Source: Streptomyces poonensis (GTDB taxonomy: Bacteria > Actinomycetota > Actinomycetes > Streptomycetales > Streptomycetaceae). Taken from it: a DNA stretch of 64,000 nucleotides. The stretch is from assembly GCF_014650915.1 (NCBI RefSeq), contig NZ_BMVW01000024.1, positions 1-64,000 of the forward strand. The letters are read 5' to 3'. The notes under the pieces are model-generated. The model did no database searches and had not been told where the DNA came from. It saw only the letters and a program-made list of their open reading frames with translations. This document shows positions 8,977 through 16,444 of this stretch, one piece after another (the first letter of the stretch is position 1; each line of letters begins with the position of its first letter). The position numbers were made by a program, and so were the translations under genes.

Positions 8977-9314
8977 GCGAGATCAGGCGCGACGAGTGGG
9001 TTGGGATGACCAAGTCCGCCAGGAGGTACGAGCCGTTTTGGGAGAGCGTCCGGGTGGCGGAGGCGCAGGGTCGTCCGGTGATGCACGTCGTTAAGGTTGG
9101 CAAGTTCATCATGCAGGCGTCCACGGACATCGAGCTCGCCAAGCTGTTCGCGGAGCACCAGATCTTCGACCAGGACGAGGTCGGCGAGTTCGACTGGGTG
9201 CCGGACGAGTTCGAGGTGCTGCATCTTCGGTTCAAGAACACGCGGACCGGGGAGTGGGAGTCCACCATCCAGTCCATCTCGACGGTGCCGGCGCTGCCGG
9301 AGGTGCCGAAGTGA
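8973..9314 (+). CDS. Hypothetical protein, 113 aa
   Basis: This is a small acidic protein with no signal peptide or membrane segment. It begins VSEIRRDEWVGM and has a mixed alpha/beta composition, including HVVKVGKFIMQASTDIELAK and a strand-rich C-terminus (FEVLHLRFKNTRTGEW). The GTG at 8973 is preferred because GGAGG lies about ten bases upstream and it overlaps the stop of the preceding remnant; a longer frame back to 8790 is Arg/Gly-rich and unlikely. Another GTGA overlap at 9311-9314 suggests a further gene once followed. No family is recognised. Confidence 0.6.
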   Translation: MSEIRRDEWVGMTKSARRYEPFWESVRVAEAQGRPVMHVVKVGKFIMQASTDIELAKLFAEHQIFDQDEVGEFDWVPDEFEVLHLRFKNTRTGEWESTIQSISTVPALPEVPK

Positions 9315-9358
9315 GTGAGCCGCAGGGTCCCGGCCCTTCGTGGTCTGCTTGCTGGCCA

Positions 9359-9472
9359 TCAGGCGACTCTCTCATCGGAGGAAAGCCCGCCGTCGATGAC
9401 GCCGAGGATGCGGTCATAGGTATCCAAACCCCGTTGCTCGCACTGCACTTGGTTGGCATGGGCCAGCCGCAT
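9359..9472 (-). pseudogene. Remnant of a small hypothetical gene
   Basis: The minus strand reads MRLAHANQVQCEQRGLDTY followed by DRILGVIDGG and ends RVA-stop, a helical, protein-like sequence. The same frame continues upstream (HAAAATASRE) after one in-frame TAG immediately before it, so the original gene was probably longer and is now split by the stop. The opposite strand here has no comparable reading frame. The family is unknown. The rest of 9315-9663 holds nothing else I can support. Confidence 0.35.
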
Positions 9473-9663
9473 GCGAGCCTATTCGCGGCTGGCTGTCGCG
9501 GCCGCCGCATGGGTGGGATCGGTGCAAGAAGCCATCCCACACCTCAAAACGGTGTAGCGCAGGCACGCGCGTCGGGGGCGCATTCCGCCCGAGCCACCGT
9601 CTGATCTCACTGCTGTAGAGTCCGCCGACGTATCACTGCGCGCGAGGGAGTTGGGGGCCTCTA

Positions 9664-10347
9664 GTGATCGGATTGCAGATCCCGGAGATCTACTGGGACG
9701 ACGAGAACGCCGTGAGTCTGCTGGTCGAGTACTTCACCCGACGACGGTCAAGCGGTGACCTGTTCTATTCCGGCGCGCACTTCGAGCGCCTGGGCGGGGG
9801 CGGCGACGCCGAGCATGTCGCAGACCGCTTCGACAGCAACGACCTGTTAGCCATCACCATGCTCAACGTCTCCCTGGAGCCGCATGGGGCGATCAACTTG
9901 CTGACCGACCCCGACGGGCACTGGGCGCGCCTGCTGTCGCTAATCCCTCGTGACGCGCGCCTGGAGAATCCTGGAAGCGATGCGCTCATGGAGGAGGGTG
10001 GACCCGCGTGGGAGTTGTGGGAACGCCTAGCTGGCACCAAGCACTACCCAGGGAAACCCGACGGCAGCGGCCCGGTTGTGGCAGGTAAATTGCTGGCCCG
10101 CAAGCGGCCGCACCTCATCCCCATCTACGACATCCGCATCAAGCAGCTATTCGAGCGACCGAAGGTGGACCACTCCTTCTGGGCCGCGCTGTCTGCGGCC
10201 CTGCGGGTGGACAACGGTGCCTTCCATGATCAGTTGATCCACCTCCGCGGCAAGGCGGGTATCGGTGAGGACATCGGCGTCCTGCGCGTGTTCGACGTCA
10301 TCGCCTGGATGCTCCAAGGTCGGCAGGGCCAGGTTGCGACGAGCTGA
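9664..10347 (+). CDS. DUF6308 family protein, 227 aa
   Basis: The sequence matches my recollection of the actinobacterial DUF6308 family. A central segment has GKLLARKRPHLIPIYDIRI, and the following part contains a helix-rich region with DVIAWMLQGR near the C-terminus. The family has no established function. The GTG start at 9664 is supported by a GAGGGAG ribosome site about 14 bases upstream. The gene ends 68 bp before the left end of the IS element at 10416, which has not disrupted it. No transmembrane segment is visible, so the product is probably cytoplasmic. Confidence 0.65.
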   Translation: MIGLQIPEIYWDDENAVSLLVEYFTRRRSSGDLFYSGAHFERLGGGGDAEHVADRFDSNDLLAITMLNVSLEPHGAINLLTDPDGHWARLLSLIPRDARLENPGSDALMEEGGPAWELWERLAGTKHYPGKPDGSGPVVAGKLLARKRPHLIPIYDIRIKQLFERPKVDHSFWAALSAALRVDNGAFHDQLIHLRGKAGIGEDIGVLRVFDVIAWMLQGRQGQVATS

Positions 10348-10415
10348 GCCCTGAGGTGGAGTGGTGGGAAGACACATGCGGAGGCCGATGGGGCACCGAG
10401 GGCGGGCGGGGCTAA

Positions 10416-10433
10416 GAACTCCTAACGGAATGA
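10416..10433 (+). repeat. Left inverted repeat of the IS element
   Basis: GAACTCCTAACGGAATGA, preceded by TAA at 10413-10415. It is identical over 18 bases to the complement of the right end and diverges from base 19 inward. Confidence 0.85.
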
Positions 10434-10484
10434 ACCGGTGACCCGCTTGGCGCGCCTGAGTGAGTAGATCATTACTCTGCATGG

Positions 10485-11996
10485 GTGCTGTCTTATGACG
10501 AGTTGACCCCGCCGGAGCGCGAGCTGTGGGATGCCTTCCCTGAGGGGCGTCGCGTTGACCTGCGCACAGGAGTACCCGACGCGGACGCTCCCTCTGCGGG
10601 TGACCGGTGGGGCCCCGACCGCACTGTCCGCGCGGCCGTCGTGGCGACGCTGTTGCTCGGCGCGAACGACGACCGGTCTGGCACCGTAGCCGCCTTGCGA
10701 CTCACCGGGGCGCGTATCACCGGTCGTCTCGACCTGTCCGGGGCGGAGATCTGTTACACGTTCTCGCTGCAGGGCTGTCGGCTGGACGAGGCGGTGCAAC
10801 TGCACGGTGCGACGACTCGGACGATCGAGATAACGGACAGCTGGGTGCCGGGGATCAACGCCGAGCTCGCCCGAATCGAGGGTGACCTGGACCTGAGGCG
10901 GTCGACCCTCGAAGGCGGCTCCCTCATACTCGTCAACGCTCGCATGGCCGGGAATCTGCTGATCTCGGATGCCAGGATCTCGGGCCCGGAAGAGTGGGCA
11001 GTGCGCGCGGGCGGCCTCGTCCTGGATGGCGGCGTCTTCGGCCAGCGGCTCACCACGCAAGGCGGACTGCGGCTGCCCGGCGCACAGCTGCTCAGCGGCC
11101 TGTTCCTGCAAGGCGCACGGCTGGGGAACACCGCGGGCGTCGCACTTGCCGCAGGAGGTATGGCCGCTTCGACGGTGGACTGCTCCCAGGGGTTCGCCGC
11201 GCAAGGAGGCGTACTGCTGCGAAGGGCCCGAATAGAAGGTCTGCTGACCTTCGAAGGAGCCCATCTGAACGGGGATGGCGTAGCCCTGGACTGCGTATCC
11301 ATGCACGTGGGCGACTTCGACTACAGAACCGCAGCACCGCTCTCAGGACTGGTGGATCTCCGGTCCGCCCAGGCCACCTGGTGTCAGGACAGCGAGCAGA
11401 GCTGGCCGAGGAAGGTGCTCCTGGAAGGGTTCACCTACGGGTCCATCCGATTCGGGGACGCCCCGTCCGCGGCAGGCGACGGCGGACCGCCTGCGAGGGA
11501 CGAGGTGGCCCGTCGCCTGGCCTGGGTCCGCCGGAATCCTGGCTATGTCCCGCAGCCGTACGAGCAACTCGCGGGCTGGTACCGGCAAATTGGCCATGAC
11601 GATGACGCCCGCCGCGTGCTCCTGGCCAAGCAGCGCCACCGGCGTCTCACCCTGTCCCCGCCGGCCCGGGCGTGGGGGCACCTGCTGGACGTGACCGTGG
11701 GCTATGGCTATCGGCCCTGGCTGGCTGGCGTCTGGCTCCTCGCGCTGACCCTACTGGGCACGCTGGCCTTTAGCACTCACTCTCCCAGCCCGGTCAAACG
11801 AGACGAAGGCAGCCCGTTCCAGCCCCTCGTCTACACGCTCGACCTTTTGATCCCCCTCGGTGGTCTGGGTCAGCGCACGGGGTGGTATTGGCCAAACAGT
11901 AGCCTCCAGTGGCTGGCCTACCTGCTGATCGCCTTCGGCTGGATGCTGACGACCGCCATCATCGCCGGTATCACCCGCACCCTGCAGAAAAACTAG
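10485..11996 (+). CDS. Passenger gene: pentapeptide-like repeat protein with C-terminal membrane helices, 503 aa
   Basis: Residues about 60-290 are built of short repeats of the form ARITGRLDLSGAEI, GDLDLRRSTLEGG and GLFLQGARLGNT, as in right-handed beta-helix (pentapeptide/bactofilin-like) proteins. After a linker there is a charged helical section (YEQLAGWYRQIGHDDDARRV) and two hydrophobic segments near residues 405-425 (WLAGVWLLALTLLG) and 475-497 (WLAYLLIAFGWMLTT). Similar Streptomyces proteins are often labelled membrane-associated oxidoreductase, but no redox motif is visible and I would not use that name. The GTG at 10485 is the annotated start; no strong ribosome site is seen. It lies inside the IS ends and converges on the transposase, sharing the CTAG at 11993-11996. 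Confidence 0.75.
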   Translation: MLSYDELTPPERELWDAFPEGRRVDLRTGVPDADAPSAGDRWGPDRTVRAAVVATLLLGANDDRSGTVAALRLTGARITGRLDLSGAEICYTFSLQGCRLDEAVQLHGATTRTIEITDSWVPGINAELARIEGDLDLRRSTLEGGSLILVNARMAGNLLISDARISGPEEWAVRAGGLVLDGGVFGQRLTTQGGLRLPGAQLLSGLFLQGARLGNTAGVALAAGGMAASTVDCSQGFAAQGGVLLRRARIEGLLTFEGAHLNGDGVALDCVSMHVGDFDYRTAAPLSGLVDLRSAQATWCQDSEQSWPRKVLLEGFTYGSIRFGDAPSAAGDGGPPARDEVARRLAWVRRNPGYVPQPYEQLAGWYRQIGHDDDARRVLLAKQRHRRLTLSPPARAWGHLLDVTVGYGYRPWLAGVWLLALTLLGTLAFSTHSPSPVKRDEGSPFQPLVYTLDLLIPLGGLGQRTGWYWPNSSLQWLAYLLIAFGWMLTTAIIAGITRTLQKN

Positions 11997-12813
11997 TGAA
12001 CAATAGTTGAGTTCAGCCGTCGCCAGCAGATCAGTGCGCATCCGAGGGTGAGGAAGGCTTCGTGGATGTCGTCGCGGATCTCCCAGCGGATCCGTAGGCG
12101 GCGGAACCAGTGCAGATGGGCGAACGCGCGCTCCACGACCCAGCGTTGGGTGCCGAGTCCGGAGCCGTGCTCGGTGCCCCGGCGGGCGATCAGTGGCTTC
12201 ACGCCGAGATCCCAGACCAGGCGGCGGTACTTGTCGTGGTCATAGCCGCGGTCGGCCAGCACCACGTCCGGACGGCGCCGGGGCCGGCCGCGCTTACCCC
12301 GCACGGGCGGCACGGCCTGGAGGAGCGGTATCAGCTGGGTGACATCGTTGCGGTTGCCGCCGGTCAAGGTGACGGCGAGCGGGATGCCGGTGGCGTCGGT
12401 GATCAGGTGGTGCTTGCTGCCCGTCCTGCCCCGGTCGACGGGGCTTCGTCCTGTCTTGGAGCCCCCTTTAACGCCCGGATGTGGGAGCCGTCGACCGTCG
12501 CACGGGAGAAGTCCAGGACGTTCGCGCTGCGGAGCTCGGCAAGAAGGAGCTCGTGCAGCCGAGGCCACACCCCGGCCTTGGTCCACTCGGCCAGACGGCG
12601 CCAGCAGGTCATGCCCGAGCCGAAGCCGAGTTCCTGCGGTAACTGCTCCCAGGCGATCCCGGTGTGCAGCACGAACAGGATGCCTTGGAACACCAGCCGG
12701 TCAGGATGCCGCTTACGCCCGGGGTGCCGGGCCCGACGCTCGACCTTCGGCAGCAGTGGCTCGACCACCGCCCACAGCTCGTCGTCGACTTCCCATGGCT
12801 TCGGCCGTGCCAC
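11993..12813 (-). CDS. IS5 family transposase, two frames joined by -1 frameshifting
   Basis: The first frame (12813 down to about 12465) encodes the N-terminal part beginning MARPKPWEVDDELWAVVEPL, an IS5-type DUF4096 domain. The second frame (down to 11993) encodes the DDE catalytic core: DGSHIRALKG, then GSKHHLITDATGIPL, then LADRGYDHDKYRR, then RWVVERAFAHLHWFRRLRIR, which carries the final Glu. The switch maps to the run TTAAAGGGGGC at about 12461-12474 on the minus strand, a slippery sequence giving a -1 shift, as is normal for this group. Both parts look intact, so the enzyme may be active. The start lies 67 bp inside the right end of the element. Confidence 0.85.
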
Positions 12814-12862
12814 CCCGCACCCCCGGATAATCCGTCCCGGAGTGATCCAACCATCTTGAAGA

Positions 12863-12880
12863 TCATTCCGTTAGGAGTTC
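12863..12880 (-). repeat. Right inverted repeat of the IS element
   Basis: Read on the minus strand it is GAACTCCTAACGGAATGA, identical over 18 bases to the left end. It is followed by TAA at 12881-12883, the second copy of the target duplication. Confidence 0.85.
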
Positions 12881-13007
12881 TAAGCGCAGACATATTGAGC
12901 CCTAGCGGGCAGATGTCCCGGAAGAGACCAGGCAGCCCCGTGAGCTGCTCTGATGGGTGGTTACGCGCTCCTGACCTGGTGAATGAACTTTCGGCTGTTT
13001 CACGCTC

Positions 13008-13826
13008 ATGCCCGTTGATGCAGCCGGAACTCCTAGAAAAGTCCCTGAGTACTCCCACTGCCCGGAGCCACTCTTTCGGTTCTATGCAGAGTCAAAGGTC
13101 ATCGGCTGGCTGCTGACGGGCATCGAGCCCGAGGCGAACGTGCCCCTTCTGCCGGCACCGGGCCCCTGGCGCAGCGTCGTGAGGCAGTGCACGTACCGGG
13201 ACCCGCTCCAGCGTCCGCAGACCATCGCCGAGTCCCTCTACCTCGTCGAGCGGGAGACCTCGCCTCACATCGACTTGCCGATCGCACGTGCCCAGCAACT
13301 CATGACGGCCGCCCAAGAGGGGGACACCAACGCCGCCGGCCGGCTGCTCGCGCTGGCTGCCGACCACAGCGACGACTACGAGCTCTACCTGGACGTCCTG
13401 CCGAACCTGGAGATGAAGGCCGCCGCTCCGCTCCTCCTCGCCAACCCCGAGCAGGCCCTCACACTCGTGCACGCGATGACCGGGCACGTCCAGGGCGACG
13501 GCAACGGCCAGCCTCACTGGAACGAGTCCAAGAGGGCCATCGCGTGGCTTCGCGGCGTCGCCGTCCGCGCCGCCCGGGAAAAGCAGTGGGAACTGCTAGA
13601 GGAAGCGGCCCGCGGTATGTGCACCTGGGACGCGGCGTCCAACGAGTGGGACCAGCACGACGCCATCCGGGACTGGCTGCGCCAACTGCGCGGGCAGGCC
13701 GCTCAGATCCTCGCCCCCGTCCTGCGTGAGTACCCAGACAGCGCGGGGCACTTCGCCGATCTGACGCGAGAGCGCACAGTGGACATGGCCATCCGCGGCG
13801 CCATCAACTCCGCAACAAGTGGCTGA
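13008..13826 (+). pseudogene. 3' part of a Ser/Thr protein kinase gene
   Basis: The first 75 residues read like the end of a eukaryotic-type kinase domain. GWLLTGIEPE is followed by WRSVVRQCTYRDPLQRPQT and ESLYLVERE, matching the subdomain XI pattern in which Arg-Pro precedes the last helix. The nucleotide-binding loop, catalytic HRD and DFG motifs are absent, and no open frame carrying them exists between the IS end at 12883 and this gene. The remaining 200 residues are an intact-looking helical domain (IDLPIARAQQLMTAAQEGDTN onward in part) of unknown function. I conclude that the kinase half was lost and the accessory half remains. The ATG at 13008 is only the first available start. Confidence 0.6.
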
Positions 13827-14262
13827 CCTCACCCCGCCCGGCGAGCAGTTCCGCGTCTGTTCATCACCTCGGTCGACCGTACGCTCCGTAACGGTTGGAC
13901 AGGTGTGGACTGTGCGCATCACCAGCAGAGCCTGCACAGCAAGGAGTTCACGAGCAACGCCGGGCAGTACGAGCACAGCCATACCCATGCAGCAAGGAAC
14001 AGCCGTGATCGGCCTCTCGCAGCCCCGTCCTGGCGTAGGAAGCCACCAGCTACGGACAGCCAGCCCCGCCGACCGTGTCGTCGACCCCAAACGTCTGGAA
14101 AGTGTGTTCATGATCCGCCGGGCGCCCGCGTAGCCGATTGAGGGCCGAGCGGTGAGCTCTTATTGGTGACGGTTCGGCTACTCATCAGCTGATCACAGGC
14201 GGGCTGCCTGGTGAGTCGACCGTACGCCGACGGGGTGTCAACAGGGGTGCTAGCCTGCGGCG
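13827..14262. other. Intergenic region without a supported gene
   Basis: Open frames here are short and Arg/Ser/Pro-rich with no protein-like pattern. The only structure noted is the 11-base motif TCGACCGTACG, present at about 13873 and again at about 14217, just upstream of the next gene. The spacing to that gene would suit a regulatory site but there is no other support. Confidence 0.4.
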
Positions 14263-15723
14263 ATGAGCAGCTCAACCACCGGCCTGGTGCCGGTGCACAT
14301 TGGCCAGCCTGAGCCCGGCTCCGAAGAAGAGCAGGGGCTGCTGTTCCGCAGGGAGCGAGCTCTGAACCGGATGGGCCCGCCAGAGCCGCTGCTTGTCCCC
14401 GGCGACGTGCCCTGGGAGCGGCACGGCCTCGTGCCGCGATGGTGGGGCATGGAGAGCAGCGACTGTCCGGCGGCCGTGGAGCCGGGCTTCTTCTCCGGGC
14501 AGGGCCATGAGGAGTTCCAGCGCTTCCTCGGCGGTGCACAGCAGCGCGGCGAGGTCGCTCTGGTCTTCGCCGTCGTCGGCCACGCGGACGGCGACCGCCC
14601 GCGTAACCCGCTGTCGTCAGTGGACGCCTCCGTACGCCTCGGTGACCAGTCCACCAGCGCCGGTGGTCGGCGACTGCCTAAGGGGATGCGGCCCGAGATC
14701 CCGCCGGGCCTGGAGGGTGCTGACCGTGATCTGGCGATCCGGCTGCTGACCCGCCCCGAAGGCGCGCCGTGGTGGAGCCTGAAGTTGTATGGCTCTCAGT
14801 CGTACAACGGCGACGGTTCCGGCAGGGTAGACCACCCCGCTGCGGGCGAGCTGCATCCCATCCTCGTCGACTCGCTCGGGGAGCCGGTGGTCGCGGCCTG
14901 GACGTCGCCGGAGGGAGACCAGCGGTGGTATCTCATCCCCGATGCCACCCACTGGGAGAGCGTCCTGGGCTGGCTGGTGCACCGGGCGCTGCCGGAGTAC
15001 GTGCCCGCAGCACTGCGCCGGGCTCGGTCGCCGTTCTTCATCGACCCCGATCTGCAGACCGTCGGTGAGCAGAGCGCTCGCGACGCGCTGGAGGACCTGG
15101 AGGCGCGGTACGCGGCCGAGAAGCAGCGTTTGGAGGATGAACTGCGACGGGCCAAGGAGACGGCGGAGCCGGTGCGGTATGGGCTGCTGTACGGCAGCGG
15201 CACCGAGCTGGTCCATGCGGTCGCGCGGGTGCTGACCGTGGCGGGAATGCACGCCGTGGACCTGGACGAGGAACTCGGCGGGACGAAGTCAGCCGACCTG
15301 CTCGTTGGCGCAGACGGTATGGCATCGCGCCTGGTCGAGGTCAAGGGCGCCTCCGGTCCCGCACAGGAGCATCTAGTCGGGCATCTCCAGCGGCATCTGG
15401 AGACCTGGCCGCAGCTGCGGCCCGACGAAACGGTCTCCGACGGCGTACTGATCGTCAACCACCAGCACAAGCTGCATCCGTCGGAGCGGACGGCGGCGGT
15501 GTACGCGCGGCCCGAGTTCGTCGCCTCGCTCGACTCACTACCGGTGACGGTCATCAGCACAGTGGAGCTGTTCAACTGGTGGCGGGCCGCAGACTGGACG
15601 GCGATCCGCACCGCAGTGCTGGGCGACGCGGCCGCGACCGCACAGTCGGCGACGCCAGTGAACCCGCCGCAACCGCCATCCGCTCAGCGGCGCCGGTGGT
15701 GGAGCGGCGGACGGCACCAGTAG
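14263..15723 (+). CDS. Putative PD-(D/E)XK nuclease-type protein, 486 aa
   Basis: The protein falls into three parts. Residues 1-255 are a globular domain of unknown type (WWSLKLYGSQSYNGDGSG; PVVAAWTSPEGDQRWYLIPD). Residues about 275-305 form a charged coiled-coil segment (DALEDLEARYAAEKQRLEDE). Residues about 310-465 look like a restriction-type nuclease fold: a helix with VARVLTVAGM, then KSADLLVGADG, then RLVEVKGASG near residue 358, giving the D-(x)n-E-x-K spacing of the PD-(D/E)XK family. Restriction-like enzymes of this sort are common in defence islands, so a role in nucleic-acid defence is plausible but not shown. The GTG/ATG choice is straightforward: the ATG at 14263 opens the frame. 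It stands alone with no co-oriented neighbour. Confidence 0.65.
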   Translation: MSSSTTGLVPVHIGQPEPGSEEEQGLLFRRERALNRMGPPEPLLVPGDVPWERHGLVPRWWGMESSDCPAAVEPGFFSGQGHEEFQRFLGGAQQRGEVALVFAVVGHADGDRPRNPLSSVDASVRLGDQSTSAGGRRLPKGMRPEIPPGLEGADRDLAIRLLTRPEGAPWWSLKLYGSQSYNGDGSGRVDHPAAGELHPILVDSLGEPVVAAWTSPEGDQRWYLIPDATHWESVLGWLVHRALPEYVPAALRRARSPFFIDPDLQTVGEQSARDALEDLEARYAAEKQRLEDELRRAKETAEPVRYGLLYGSGTELVHAVARVLTVAGMHAVDLDEELGGTKSADLLVGADGMASRLVEVKGASGPAQEHLVGHLQRHLETWPQLRPDETVSDGVLIVNHQHKLHPSERTAAVYARPEFVASLDSLPVTVISTVELFNWWRAADWTAIRTAVLGDAAATAQSATPVNPPQPPSAQRRRWWSGGRHQ

Positions 15724-15754
15724 GGGCACGTGGGGGCCACTGGCTTAACCTGGT

Positions 15755-16059
15755 TCAGGCTCCCCATTCGACCCGTACGGGTTCACGGGTCACAGCGAGG
15801 GCGCTGTCGAAGTCGGCGAGGCGTTCGGCGAGGGTGGTGGTGGCGATGCGGATGGGGAGTGCCGCCGAGAATTTCAGGCCGCGGACGGCTCGTGGGTCGA
15901 CGGTGGCAGGGTGAGGCAGTCGGGGAGTTCGACGCGGGCGGTCTTCCAGTCGGTGGGGGCGAGGTCCTGACGGACCGGGAGTGGGTCGGGCCCGCAGTGG
16001 AGATCCTCGCCGATGCCGGCTACCAGGGCCTGGGGGCGGCGGGCGCGTGGTGACACCAC
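15755..16059 (-). pseudogene. C-terminal remnant of an unknown gene
   Basis: Two minus-strand frames join into one protein-like C-terminus. The upstream frame reads DLAPTDWKTARVELPDCL then TLPPSTHEP. After a shift at about 15880-15890 the next frame reads RAVRGLKFSAALPIRIATTT then LAERLADFDSALAV, ending WGA-stop at 15755. The composition is clearly coding. The N-terminal part is absent, replaced by the transposase remnant on the other strand. I do not recognise the family. Confidence 0.45.
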
Positions 16060-16300
16060 CGCACCGCAAGTTCAAGAGGAACGCCCCTGACTGGTACGAA
16101 GAGATGCGCGACCAACAGCGCAAAAAGCGCACTCCTCGCGACGCATCCGGGTCGAGCACGGCATCGCCCATCCCAAGAACTGGCGGGCTCTGGCCCGCCA
16201 TCTCGGCCGCGGCGAGCGCATGAGCGACATCGTCCAAGCCGTCGTCGGCCTGCTCTCCCATCAGCGGACCGCAGACCTGATCCCGACACGGCAGACGTGA
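15960..16300 (+). pseudogene. Remnant of an IS5-like (DDE_Tnp_4) transposase
   Basis: Three successive plus-strand frames give the C-terminal part of a DDE transposase: ILADAGYQGLGAAGAW, then VVTPPHRKFKRNAPDWYEEM, then RRIRVEHGIAHPKNWRALAR and SHQRTADLIP before a TGA at 16298-16300. The Glu of VEHG would be the last catalytic residue. Two frameshifts and the missing N-terminal half make it non-functional. It is a different group from the intact element at 10416-12880. Confidence 0.6.
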
Positions 16301-16444
16301 ACAACGAGCCACGTCGAGGTCCTCGACGTCTCACTGCCTACGTGCACGAGCTCGTTAGTTGGCAGCGCATCGAGCCGCGCAGAGCCGTCACAGATCACAA
16401 CCTGCAGATGATGTCCGGGCGCGGCCGCACCTTCGTCGCCAAGA

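Larger units (their letters stand above)
10416..12880. mobile_element. IS5-type element with passenger gene (2,465 bp)
   Basis: Both ends carry the same perfect 18-bp inverted repeat (GAACTCCTAACGGAATGA at the left, its complement at the right). Outside each end lies TAA (10413-10415 and 12881-12883), a 3-bp target duplication as seen in the IS427 group of IS5 elements. The transposase occupies only the right third (11993-12813). The left 1.58 kb holds one intact gene (10485-11996) whose stop overlaps the transposase stop head-on. No second inverted repeat is visible near 11990, where a plain IS would end, so the passenger gene is inside the transposable unit. Confidence 0.8.

Noticed and set aside
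13819-14141. Short plus-strand frames between the kinase remnant and the nuclease-like gene
   Set aside because: Low-complexity Ser/Arg/Pro sequence without a ribosome site or neighbour coupling.
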